Origin: Lolium rigidum
Taxonomy: Eukaryota > Streptophyta > Magnoliopsida > Poales > Poaceae
DNA length: 64,000 nucleotides
Direction of reading: 5' to 3'
Assembly: GCF_022539505.1 (NCBI RefSeq)
Contig: NC_061514.1
Span: 217,271,837-217,335,836, forward strand
Shown here: piece after piece, positions 52,411 through 63,765 of the stretch
Position numbering within the stretch: the stretch's first letter is position 1
Layout: each line of letters starts with the position of its first letter
Program-made: the position numbers and the translations under genes
The notes under the pieces: generated by a model
Databases searched by the model: none
Told to the model about the DNA's origin: nothing
What the model saw: the letters and a program-made list of their open reading frames with translations, nothing else

Positions 52411-54926
52411 AACACACTGGTGACCTCGGGATAATTACTGCAATAGCCAATAGGGACTAACAATATATCAATGCGCAGTGTGCTGAGCATAACAATGATA
52501 CACCGGATTTTTTTTAATAAAAAATAGAACCTGCATGTTAGGACTTTCAATAAATCACCTGCTTGTGGCTGATGGTGCTGCATATTTGTTTCGCCACCAA
52601 ATTTGAGGCACAAAAAATATAAAGCTCTGGTCCTTGGGCAACAATCATCGCGAAGTATAGCTCTGAAAATAACATCCTTCTCTTCCTTTTCCTTTTATTA
52701 TCTTAGGCTATGCAAGAGAGTTCGACATTGTCCAGCTACACACAATTTCAAATAAAACATGCAAAACTCAATGCTGAAAGTAAATTGGACGACATGTCAT
52801 AGTGTCATATTGTTTGTTAACAATATGCATATATATACAATAATTAAAGGACTGCATGCATAATGAACAAATGATGTATCTCACATTACTTACTACCATA
52901 TCAATATATGAGGAAAGAATATTGGCGGGTAAGAATAATAAGCGCGAAGTTTTGCAATCATGGAAAAAGGGTCAATTTAGCAGTGATATAAGCATTGCTT
53001 GAACTTCTGAATCTTTAAGATCTCCTTGCACCAATCTGAAACATCCATGACCATCTTGGCGCTAGTGTTAGAAAAAGGATAAATCAAGTGAAGGCAAACA
53101 AGTTAATCAGAAGCAGGACCATGCAACCATCAGCGAATAAAATAGTATCCTAGCTAGATTGCTTATGCATATTACAAATTCCAAGGTGATCGTTGATGCC
53201 ACACTAACATAACCAGCTGCCACGGACAGTAATTGTGAAAAGCAAAAAAAGACTTCTGCATCTACATAGGCTTAGCAGACCAAAAAGGTAAAATAATGCA
53301 AGTCTAAATTCTAGACTATCTGCGTGGAAAAAATATTACCTAGTGACCATGCAACAAGCGGAGAACGCAAAAAAATTACACTCCCCTTGGCGGATCTTCC
53401 TCCAAGAGAGTCAATGGGACTTGGTCTCGATGTCAACTAAAGAATTGACTGAGTCAGGTATTCCCTTATGAAGGGCTAATGCAGTCGATTTCTTCACATC
53501 TTCGGTCAATCGGACTTTTTTCTAGTCTTGCCTTCCTAAAAGGTATTCCCATATCGGGTGAATGACCAGATCGAGATAAGTTGGCCTTCTCTGAATCTAT
53601 CCGAATCCTGAATCTATCAATAGAAGGACGACGATACTCGAAGACTTTCAGCCCTAAGATAAGAGGGAACAACTCTCAAACGTGATAAAAGAACACTTCC
53701 ATGTTTAGAGGCTGTAAAATAGTGCAATGGTGGAAACACAATTGTAGTCCCAGAATTTACATTTTTCTACCAACATCAACACATAGCACCTGATGTGAAC
53801 ATTTTTCAATTGGCGTTTAATGAACATGAATCTATTATCGTCCAATCTTTGAAGCCTTTGCATCCCCATTCTATGATGCACACATAAAAAAATAAATGGT
53901 TGTTAATAATCTTGTAACACATTTTGTTTAAAAAAAGCAGAACGAGAACAGAATATACAATTGAATGAAAGTCCGTAAAAGGGATTAGTGCACATGTATA
54001 CATATCAAGATATTGCTTGACTTCTCGTAGCGGTAATGAGACCATATTCAGGGTATGAAGTGATAACTGGATGTGGAGCAAATAACAAAGTAATAGGCGC
54101 TGATGGCAAACCTACCTGTAATTCGATTTTCTTTAATAGCAAAGACATATATCAGAAAAAATTGCACACTCGTGTAAATTTATGGTAGTGCTCAGAACAA
54201 ATTTGCAAGCAAAAATGCCAAGAATTTTGTAGTAATATTCTATTACTAATCTGAAACTATTCCAATTTGTGAAGACCATAAATTTGTAACCTATTTTGGC
54301 TTTTTAGTTAAGAAGCTAGCTTGTGTCATTCCTTCCTCAGCAAGTCCCGCATTGAACTGAAAACATTTTTTTATGCAGAAAAAAAATGAACAAACAACTT
54401 TAGTATAAGCCGATCCTTACGACTTCACATCTCATAATTGATAAAATACCAGTTTATGAATACATATAATAATAAATAAAAAACCATCGAAAAATTGTAT
54501 GACACCCTCACTCAATAAAGGAACATTTGCATCGTAGAAGTTGACTTATCAGTCCCTGTTAACCTACTTTCCGCATTGATTTTGACACCCGTACTCAATC
54601 CAAATATTGCTGTGTTACTGTCCTCCCTGTATAGTTAATAAAATCCCTGCATAAAAGATAGGAAATTAGTACTCCTTTACGAACACTTCCAGTAGAGAAA
54701 TAAGAATGCCGATAGGCACATCTTGCTGAAGTTTGCTTAAATCTATGTAATTACTCATCACAGTGAATAAGAACCTCAGATTAGTTACATGTGTGGCTGA
54801 GAGAAGAATCCTTGAATATAAGAAAGACATGTGCGAGAGTGATGCAGACCTGGTGAGGTACCGCACCACATCCTGCTATGATTCCTCGATACAATATAGA
54901 ATGACGAAGGAGTTGCACATGCTCAC
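52411..54926. other. Helitron interior, intron-like AT-rich DNA
   Basis: No coding domain recognised. Segment 53380-53690 differs in base composition from its neighbours and on the minus strand has an open frame (53672-53466); its style is reminiscent of organellar DNA (weak). The remainder may be intron or flanking sequence of captured genes. Confidence 0.4.
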
Positions 54927-56166
54927 CTGTGAAGAGTTGCGGGATTTGACGGAACGACTTCTTGCAGCACCTTAAATCAATGAGAGAATAGCCACAATAC
55001 CACTAGTCAAAACCTAAAGTTCCAAAATAGCACTCAAAAAACCGAACTTGCCAAAATGCCATTACAATCTGGGTTTTCATAGCCAAAATACCACTTCCGT
55101 GAAGTGTCAACCGTTTTCTGTTAGTCAAACCGTGAGGAGCTTGTCAGGATTTTTGAAATTCCAAAGATACCCCTGTGTGACTTTGGGAGAGAACCAAAGC
55201 TAGCCTGACCTGGCGTTTTTTTTATCCTAGCCGCGTTCCAACCACAGCCACTCGCCAGCTCTGCTTACTCGCTGGACACGTTGAATTACTATTATGGTCC
55301 TTTTGGTGATCCTTGGGACCAAAAAATTATACTGTATGTGATGTTATATTGTTTACTGATATCCTGCTGAAATGATCATGAAATTCTATGAAAATGCTGG
55401 TACTGTTGTCAAACTGAACTGTTGCTGAATGTAGCCTAGGATCTCACTCCCTCCTCTCAACTCACGCGTGGTAGAAGATGATATTCAGAGAAAGATTCAG
55501 TTAACAAACACAAATTTTGCGATGTGTAAAACTGTCTGGTTTTTCTGTTTCTCATTCCTTTTATTCCCCGTACAAAGCAAATGTGTGAGATCCACAATCC
55601 ACTTCTCTCGCGCCATCCACGAGGAGATCGTGTCCAGAACAGATTCTGTCCTAATTCCTTAAAGCCAACGACCAGGACAACTAAACCTATCTATTGACAG
55701 AAATTTAAACTGGTGAAAGACTGAAACCTAACAGTTGTTGAATGACATGGTATATGTGCTAACACGGAAATGTTTAAAGGTTATTGAAATAAGTGGAATG
55801 AAAGAGTTGTGGTGTGTGAAGAGGTAAGGACATTTGAGTCTTTTTGTGCGGCTGTTAGTCCCAGCTCATGCATAGTGGTATTTTGGCTATGAAAACCAAG
55901 TTTGTAATGGCATTTTGACAAGTTTGGTTTTTGGAGTGGTATTTTGGAACTTTTGGTTCTGACTAGTGGTATAGTGGCTATTCTCTCTAAATCAATCCAG
56001 ACCAGCGACGTCGTTCCACCAGATGTTTGATTTCTCGGTGATTCTGGCCAAGATGAGATCGGGCCTCGCCTTTGGACTGCTCGGACTCATCTGCGCTGCC
56101 GTTTCCGCCATCCTCACCCCTACTCTTGTGCGGCATGGAGACGGTCGCGTCGATGCCGTCGGCGCC
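54927..56166 (-). pseudogene. Captured Vps4/SKD1-like AAA-ATPase exon, split by a MULE
   Basis: On the minus strand, ignoring the MULE, 56166-55997 and 54972-54927 form one exon. It reads GEDGGNGSADESEQSK, then, after a one-base frame change, LARITEKSNIWWNDVAGLD. This matches the linker and the start of the AAA domain of plant Vps4/SKD1, where the family has ITEKPNVKWNDVAGLE. After the insertion point KVLQEVV and, after another frame change, PQLFT follow, and the segment stops exactly at a GTGAGC donor site, as expected for an exon end. Walker A/B motifs are not found, so only a short piece was captured. Vps4 disassembles ESCRT-III on endosomes; this fragment has stops and frameshifts and cannot do so. 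Confidence 0.75.
54982..55987. mobile_element. MULE (Mutator-like element), 1006 bp, long terminal inverted repeats
   Basis: Ends are inverted repeats of about 110 bases (GAGAGAATAGCCAC... and its complement). Both sides carry the 9-base duplication TAAATCAAT (54973-54981 and 55988-55996). Long TIRs with a 9-base duplication define MULEs. There is no transposase. The interior (55250-55850) is not clearly derived from a gene. Confidence 0.92.
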
Positions 56167-57999
56167 CTAGGTACTCGCCGCCTGCATCATGGAGGACGGC
56201 ATGGGTTTCACCGGCGCATCTTGGGGGATCGACGGGGGGATCGATCTAGGACGGCGAATTTTGGGGAGGCCTGTGGGCGGTTGCCCTGGGTTTCAAGAAC
56301 GAGGGGGAGATATGAGTAGGAAAGTGGAACGAACATAAAGTGGGGAAAATGAAGGAGTCGTGGGTGGGACGGTTTCCTACTTCGAAGGAGGGGCTGTATC
56401 TCCTAAGAGCTCTAAGCTCACAGGGTTCCGCGAGCCTGTGGTTTCCCGGAACGTCGTTTTCGTTGGGCCTACCGCTTGGGTGTCGGTGGAACTGGAGGCG
56501 GCGCTGTTTGGGCTGTGGCCTGTGGGCGACTTGCCCTTTCCTTCCTCCGCGCAAGCTATGTCGCCATCGGTCTCTCCTCCCTCTTCCCAAATCGCCGTCT
56601 CGGATTCTGGCCTCCTCCACCCTAATCAGCACATCAATCGCCAGCTCGCTCCCCTCTCACCCTCCTGTGCTGATTACCCGCAGCTGCACGGACCTTCTGT
56701 CCCCAGGCCGCGGCCAACCCTACCGGGGCTCGGTTCGCTGATATGGCGGTCTGGCGGTCGTCGCCGCCACCTCCCACACCTCCTGCGACTGCAAGCACGC
56801 TCATTTGCGTGACCTTTATTCTTGCTCGTGTTCATCATCCGCCACTTCGACGCACTGGCCTCGAGTTGGGTCGCCAGTAGCCCAGTATCCCCGGCAGGTA
56901 CTGGCTACTGCTGATTCCTCGACTAATCTTCGGCTACTACCTCTTCAACTCTGATCCTGGTAGGTACACCGGCCTCTCACTCTCTTCTTTCTGTACTCTG
57001 TTGTCCCCAGCCATCATGTCGTCAAGGTTCTGTGGCGGTTTTAGTGTCTTACTGTGGTGGTGAGCTCAACCCTCCAGTTGGATTTCAGAATCTCGGTGAC
57101 CAGCTTCTTGATTCAGTATTTCAGTTAGCCCATGGAGAGATGGACGTTTGTGCAGGTGGGACTGTACCTATTGCAACCAAAGAGACTGTCAACAGTAAAT
57201 TCGTTTGGGTACCAATATCGAATGGGAGTGTTGACTACTGGTTTGTTTGGGTACTGAAATCAAGGGCCATGGGTTACTTTATTTGAGGACTGGAATCAAA
57301 TGATATTGATAGGAGGAGTACTGATTGTTTGATTTTCTTAGCAGGCCCCAGTGTTAATCCCATGAAGTGCTCATAGCAGCTGGCATTGTGCAGTATGTCC
57401 TGCTTCACATGAGGTTGGTTTAGAATGAATCCGACTAGACATTCAGGGCGATACTCTTACCTCTGCATTTCCATTACCTTTAACTGTCACACCACGCTTC
57501 GATCTTGCCGTGGAAGTAGAGAGTAGTTTAGTTGATATATTGATTGCTACGTGAAGAGATCAATTGATTAACTGAACGTAGTAACTGCTACCTTGTGATA
57601 TCCTTGACAAAATATGATGTTGGGGGACAAATAGGATATGCTTGGCAAGTTGATGTGGGAAGAGGAACCACAAGCTTCGCAGCAAACTCAATGCCACACT
57701 GGATTAATGACAAATTAGTTGCTTGGGGTTTTGTTAACTAGCAAGGAAAAAATCAGGGCGGTGCTGGTAGTTCAGCAGTAGCGAACAAAAATATCACGAA
57801 GTAACTTGTTTCAAGATCGCATTAGTAACTTCAAGAATGCACGTTGTTATCTGTGATATGTGTTCTTGTGATTATGCATACTATATAGTATATAAGTATC
57901 ATGATGCTCCTTGCGCTTCTAGCTAGATGTTATCCTTTCAGGTTCTCTACTTTGTTGATGCATCTATACTTTACTTCCATGTTACGATATGATGTGTCA
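56167..57999. other. Helitron interior: GC-rich 5'-gene-like stretch and flanks
   Basis: 56320-56900 is GC-rich and looks like the 5' part of a plant gene (pyrimidine-rich, TCTCCTCCCTCTTCCC), with open frames on the plus strand but no domain I can name. 57000-57290 has an 84-codon plus frame, also unrecognised. It may contain further captured sequence, for example 5' exon or untranslated DNA of the Vps4-like gene on the minus strand. Confidence 0.4.
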
Positions 58000-58112
58000 T
58001 GTTGGAGCTTGCGATGTCTGCATAGCTGGACCTCAACAATTGTAATATTTGTCTGAGAGAAAGATGAATTGCTTGTGAGAGTTTGTGCATGTAAACTGGG
58101 TGTGCTGTCATT

Positions 58113-58280
58113 CAGGTTGGATTCGTGGTGTGGCAGCATTGGTTCCATGCATCGGCTGTTGTCCCCATCCTCCTGCCTTTCTTGCCGCTTGGCTATGATC
58201 CCAAGTCTCGCTTTATGCACATCCTCAGGCCTCTAGCCAAGCTTGTGAGTCGCTGGATGGCCTTCTGCTGCATGTGCTGA
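58113..58280 (+). pseudogene. Possible captured exon, unknown gene
   Basis: After an AG the plus strand reads GFVVWQHWFHASAVVPILLP, then PLGYDPKSRFMHILRPLAKL and a stop at about 58280. It is hydrophobic and exon-like, but I do not recognise the family. Confidence 0.3.
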
Positions 58281-58829
58281 ATAAGCTTCTGGATGGCCCT
58301 CCGCTACTTATTCTCCAAACTACCACAAAGGTTCTGCACCTTCCTTGAGTCCCTGCACAACAACCAGAAGTTCTACAACCACCGATATCTGCAAGAATAG
58401 CACGCTTCCGTAAATTCTGCATTGGTAACTCCTCACATATATTACCAGTGACTCGGATGGCTAAATAAACATCAAACATATATAGATATACTCTAGCCAT
58501 ACTTTGTGGTCTATGCATCAGAGCTTTCCTTGATATTACAAGTTATTGTGCAACCTTTGCAATTTTTTCACACGGTCATAATGTGAGCCGTTGTAGCAAA
58601 CTAAAATAGTTTGGTAAAACGGCTTACATTATTGAACGGAGGATATAGTTCTTGTTTTCTTAGGTTTTGTGATGTACATCCGCAACAAAAAAAAATTACG
58701 TTCAGTCCGAAATTTGTATCTTTTGTCCATAGTGAAGTTGATCTTTTTGTATATTTGATGAATTTTTTTTTGCTCTTTGGGTTTCATACTTCGATTGACA
58801 TAGATTTGTGTTTAGATACGATTGTGCAG

Positions 58830-59454
58830 GTTGAGGCGGTTGTTATTGAGGGGGATAGTGTATTGTGGCGGAGGTACCTGGAGCTGCAAAAGCATTGTGA
58901 GTGAATACTGCAACTTACTTATCTCTTCGGCCCTTTTTCTTCCTTACAGCAAGAAACAAGGTCAATGCGGGCAAGAACGATAAATCTGTTGATGATGTAT
59001 GTGCTTTGATTCTGAAACACTTTACTGAATTTTCTGTGGAGAAGCTTCAGCAGCCGGTTGTGGTTTCTTTAATTGAGAAGCCATTTTCTAAACCTCTTGA
59101 GGGTGCTGTCAAGTTAATTTTGGTGCAGCATTCTATGACAGCTCTGGAACTGGTGCTTGGGGTTTCATTGCTAGAACTGACCAGGGAGAAGCCATTGGGG
59201 CTGGAGCCGAAGCATGTGTTGCTGCTGTCGAAGCAACTGCTGATCTGGGTATACTTAAGGTCATCTTTGAATATGATTCAGAAATCCTTGTGAGTGCGCT
59301 GAAGTCTACGTGCTATGATTTTTCTAGCATTGGCATTCTGGTCCGAGAAGCAAGATGCACATGCATCGTCACTTTTGATTTTTGTGATTTTGTTCACTGT
59401 GGCCTTGCCCATACCATTGCTGATTATGGTTATACGGTGAGCTCTCAGCTCTAG
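58830..59454 (+). pseudogene. Captured gene fragment ending in an RNase H-like (RVT_3) domain
   Basis: Three exon-like pieces are visible. A short one after TGTGCAG (EAVVIEGDSVLWRRYLELQK) ends at a GTGAGT donor. A second after a TTACAG acceptor (58951) reads NKVNAGKNDKSVDDV. The third frame, 59116-59454 (112 codons to a stop), reads GAWGFIARTDQGEAIGAGAE, then VAAVEATADLGILKVIFEYD and ALKSTCYDFSSIGILVREAR. The last is the RNase H-like fold found in many grass reverse-transcriptase-derived genes. The second and third pieces are in different frames, so a frameshift or missing splice separates them. It is probably a degraded retroelement-derived gene picked up by the Helitron. Confidence 0.55.
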
Positions 59455-59835
59455 CTGGGTTAATTTTACGCCCACTTTATTTATCAGATTGACTCAACAG
59501 TGAATTAGCTGTGCACTGATTAACGGAATCCATTTTTCAGTGTAGAACATAGCTTCTACAGATGATCACTTTATCCTGCTACAAGATGTAAGGGAATTCT
59601 ACCGCGACTGTCCTGCAGTGCATCAACTGATTGATTATTTCCCCAATAACATAACAGCGGCACCCACTAAAATTATCGGATGAAGCCAAAAATGCGCACA
59701 CCGCACGAAGAAACAAAATGCGAACATCAGAAAACGGCGCAGCAAAGCGCGCAAGGTCCTTCTAGTTTTCACGATGCCAGAAGAGGAGACGACGTACCAC
59801 GGGACACCACCTCTAGAGATTTAATATAGTAGAGA

Positions 59836-61236
59836 TAAGAAGGGAAAAGATAATATTGTTGTTGATGCTCTATCTAGGAAGAATATGCTATTAACTGAAC
59901 TTGATGTTAAAATTCCTGGATTAGAAGTACTATGTGATTTGTATGCTACTGATCATGATTTTGCTGAACCATATCGCTTGTGTGCTATTGGTAAAGCATG
60001 GGAAAAATATCACATACATGATGGGTTCTTATTTAGAGCTAACAAACTATGTGTTCCAGAATCGTCTGTGCGTTTGCTCTTATTGCAGGAATCACATGCT
60101 GGAGGTTTGATGGGTAACTTTGGGCGTGAGAAGACGCTACTCATGCTCGCTGATCACTTTTATTAGCCAAAGATGAGGCGGGATGTGGACAGGTATGTGA
60201 AGAGGTGCATTACTTGCAACAAGTCCAAGTCCAAGCTGAAGCCTCACGGTTTGTATACTCCTTTACCGACACCTACTACACCTTGGGAGGATATTAGTAT
60301 GGATTTTGTGTTGGGTTTGCCGCGTACTAAAAGAGGCCATGATTCTATATTTGTGGTAGTGGACAGATTTTCTAAGAAGTCACATTTTATTGCCTGCCAC
60401 AAGAGCGACGATGCGTCGCATATTGCTAACCTATTTTTCAGGGAGATTGTACGACTACATGGAGTCCCGAAGACTATTGTTTACGATCGTGATGTGAAGT
60501 TCATGAGCTACTTCGGAAGACACTTTGGGGAAAGTCGGGGACAAAGCTACTTTTTAGTACTACTTGTCATCCCCAAACCGATGGTCAAACCGAGGTGGTG
60601 AATCGAACCTTGTCACAAGTGTTGAGATCCATGATCAAGAAGAACCTGAAGGAGTGGGAAGAGTGTTTTCCGCATGTGGAGTTTGCTTACAACAGGGCGG
60701 TACATTCTACCACGGAGCTGTGTCCTTTTGAGGTGGTGTATGGTTTCAAACCCATTACTCCACTTGACTTGCTGCCTTTGCCCATACATGAGAGAGTCAA
60801 TATGGAGGTATCCAAGAGGGCAGATTTTGTACGGAAGATACATGTGAAGACTAAAGAGTTGATAGATAAGATAGGCAAGAGCAATGCTGCAACGATGAAC
60901 AAGAAGTGCAAGGAGATGTTGTTCAAGCCTGGTGATATGGTCTGGGTACATTTTCGCAAGGATATGTTCCCAAAGCTCCGGAAGTCCAAGTTGCTTCCTC
61001 GTGGTGCTGGTCCTTACAAAGTGCATGCCAAGATCAATGATAATGCATACTCGATAGATCTTCCACTTGATGAGATTGGTGTCAGTAATTCTTTCAATGT
61101 TGCTGATTTGACACCATATGACGGAGAAGACCTTGGAGCGTCGAGGTCGACGCCTTTTGAAGGGGGAGAGATGATGAGGACATCCCTACCACACTACTAC
61201 CTCCGTCGTTGCCAAATGAAGATGAAGCTGCTGTGA
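59836..61236 (+). pseudogene. C pol, 3' portion: end of RNase H, integrase, tail
   Basis: RNase H resumes as [16 protein letters not shown]. The frames 59885-60166, 60173-60601 and 60595-61236 give integrase: zinc region ending [14 protein letters not shown]; core [32 protein letters not shown], then after a frameshift [20 protein letters not shown]; and C-terminal FKPGDMVWVHFRKDMFPKLR. A TAG at about 60164 replaces a Trp codon (family YWPKM). The SRSTPFEGG end is followed by a frame change at the purine tract before the 3' LTR. Confidence 0.85.
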
Positions 61237-62227
61237 AGCTCAAGTCCAATGAAGTTCAGATTGGACCTATTACAAGGGCTCGTGCGAACCTACTTAAACA
61301 ACAGGTGAACTTGTTCCTAAACGATACTTTGATTGATGAGAACTTTATACTGCCTAAGTCCTGTTATTTATGTATCATCAGGTATGAAGAGGAGACAAGC
61401 ATCGCATGAGGAGGAGAGGAGCAGCTGGACGTGAAGATGGACGTGAAGCTGGACATGGAGCTGGACATGAAGATATCCCATGGACGCGCGAGGGAGGAGC
61501 GGGAGCATGCGCGAGAGGAGAAGCCAAAGTCCAGGCCGGCCCAGCACCCGGTTAGACCGGCCGCCACGCCGGCGCGCCCGGTCTCTGGCCCGGTCCGACC
61601 GGACGGTCCGCCGGATTCCACCCGGCGCCAACCGGGCGTCCTGCTGATGCCAACCGGCAGGATTACTGCGCGACACGTCCCCCGCCCAGTCAGCACCCGG
61701 TCCCTGGCCCGGTTTGAACCGGCCAGCCCGGTCCCAGGCCCGGTCGACCGGCCCCCAGACCGTCCGTGTCCGAGTCTGTCTCGACCAGATCTACTATGGG
61801 TCGGTTATTTTCGTACTTTTTCGACCTGAGGTCATCCCGGACGCATATATAAGTGCCCAGGATGCCTCCAAAGTTGCTTTATACCACGTTTAAGATAAAC
61901 CCTAGTTCTTAGTTGTTTGCTCTACAAAACTATTGAATTCCCTACACCATATCGCTTGATTTGGTGTGGATCTGAAAGTCTTGTGTGATCTGCTATTCCA
62001 TTGGGAATTAGAAGATTGCAACTTACCGCTTCGTGGTCGGCGGCTACATGCGCAAGTGTGTGGAGTTGCGAATATCTTGCAAGGAGAGCTGTTGCATTGG
62101 CGACAGGGACCAATCGAGAGATCTCGTTGCGTCATACAAGTTATCATCCACTTCATCATCTGTGATTCTCCGTCCGTGATCATCATCACCACCGTGCTTA
62201 CTGAGAAGACCGGGCCACCCCTTATCA
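61172..62227 (+). repeat. 3' LTR of C
   Basis: 1056 bases after the purine tract AAGGGGGAGAGA. TATATAA at 61846-61852. It shows more differences from its 5' partner than the B pair does, including small indels. Confidence 0.9.
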
Positions 62228-63765
62228 AGGAAGGTATGATGAGCACAATAGAAATTTTTCCCTCAGTAAGAAACCAAGGTTTAATCGACCAGTAGGAGAA
62301 ACGCGTGACTTTTGAAGGTGTTGTTGGCTGACTAGTGGCAGGGCGCACTACCGGCGTCAGCAACAACGTGGAACCTGCACACAACACAACCAAAGTACTT
62401 TGCCCCAACTTGCAGTGAGGTTGTCAATCTCACCGGTTTGCTAAACACAAAGGATTAGACGTATCGAATGGAAGGAGATGTTTGCATAAAGTGAACATAG
62501 CAGGATTGCAGTTGAATTTATCACTAAAGGAAATAGGACTGGGGTCCACGGTTCACTAGAGGTGTCTCTCCATAAAGAAATAGCATGTTGGGTGAACAAA
62601 TTACAGCTGGGCAATTGATAGAATATCGACCAATACATGATAAGATGATTACTTTGAGATTTGATATGGGCATTACAACATAATACATAGACCGTAATCC
62701 AACTGCGTCTATGACTAATAATCCACCTTCAAGTTAGCGTCCGCACCCCTTTCAGTGTAAAGTTGCAAGCAACAGACTATCGCATTAAGTAATGTGTGTA
62801 AACTAAACAATAGAATTACCCTCGGATAAAACATAGTTGTTTTCTCCCTAGTAGCAACAACACATCTACAATCTTAGAAGTTATAAAGTCACTCTCCCAG
62901 AAAACTAGAGGCATGAACGTACTATCGATCATAAATACCCCCTCTTGGAGTCACAAGTGTCCACTTGGCCAGAGCTTCTACTAGAAACAGAGAGCATGCA
63001 AGATCACAAATAACATATGACATGAATATATAATCAATCTCAACATAGTTTACAATATTCATCGGATCCCAGCAAACCAAACATATAGGATTACATAAAG
63101 ATGATCTTGATCATGTAGGGCAGCTCACAAGATCAATACATGAAGAACAAGGTGGAGAAGACAACCATCTAGCTACTGCTATGGACCTATAGTCCAGGGA
63201 TGAACTACTCACACATCACTTCAGAGGCGGGCATGGCGATGTAGATGTCTCCGGCGATGATTCCCCCCCCCCCCGGCAGGGTGCCGGGAAGAGCTTCAGA
63301 ACCCCCCGAGATAAGTTCTGCGATGGCGGCCGCGACTGAACTTTTCGTGGATGGAGGCTCGGGTATCCAGGGTTTTCCCGAGAAGATGTATAAATAGGTG
63401 GAGGATTTAGGTCAGTGGGGTGCCTGGTGGGCCCAGACCTACCCTAGGGGCGGGCTAGGTCCAGGCCGCGCCTAGCGGTGGTCTGGCCGCCCTGCTGCGC
63501 CTCTTCGACCCCCCTGGACTTCGTCTTCATTTCGGTAAAATATTGACTTCGGCTTTTGTTTCATCCAATTCCGAGAATATTTCCTATACAACTTTTCTAA
63601 AATACAAAAACAACAGAAAACATGGAACTAGCACTGTGGCATCTTGTTAATAGGTTAGTGCCAGAAATCATGTAAAAGTGCAACGAAGTGTAAGCAAAAC
63701 ATATATGAATTGGTGTAAGACAAGCAAGGAGCATCAAAAATTATAGATACGTTTGAGACGTATCA

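Larger units (their letters stand above)
51231..59835 (-). mobile_element. Non-autonomous Helitron (8.6 kb) carrying gene fragments
   Basis: On the minus strand the element begins TCTCTACTATATTAAATCTC and ends with a short CGTG...CACG hairpin, an 11-base spacer and CAACTAG. It sits between A and T of the host (CTTA^TGCT) with no target duplication. The B copy shows the unfilled site, and the RNase H frame of C resumes exactly. These are the defining Helitron features (5' TC, 3' CTRR, AT target). No Rep/helicase ORF is present. The interior holds non-transposon gene pieces in both orientations and a nested MULE. Confidence 0.9.
45973..62227 (+). mobile_element. CRM-like Ty3/gypsy chromovirus C, split by a Helitron
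   Basis: LTRs 45973-47042 and 61172-62227, flanked by AGGAA (45968-45972 and 62228-62232). Gag-protease, RT, RNase H, integrase and the LTR-embedded tail are all recognisable and collinear with B. The coding region has stops and frameshifts, and the LTRs differ more than those of B, so C is the older copy. The Helitron lies in RNase H. Confidence 0.9.
45919..63765 (-). repeat. 3' LTR of Athila-like element H, split by element C
   Basis: Plus-strand segments 45919-45972 (TGATGGGGCTTATCG...AAGAGGAA) and 62228-63765 (AGGAAGGTATGATG...GAGACGTATCA) join across C into one LTR of about 1.59 kb with the GATACGT...ACGTATC terminal palindrome. On the minus strand it is preceded by the purine tract AAGCTTGGGGATGCT (63766-63780), so it is the 3' LTR. 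It contains a C run near 63265 and a GC-rich island (63410-63530). Confidence 0.8.

Noticed and set aside
54763..54975. Plus-strand 70-codon frame ending ELRDLTERLLAAP
   Set aside because: Overlaps the end of the Vps4-like exon and its intron on the other strand; no domain seen.
56023..56319. Plus-strand 98-codon frame with a hydrophobic start (MFDFSVILAKMRSGLAFGLL), at first like a membrane protein
   Set aside because: It is antisense to the Vps4/SKD1-like exon, which has a family match and a splice donor; the plus-strand frame has no family match.
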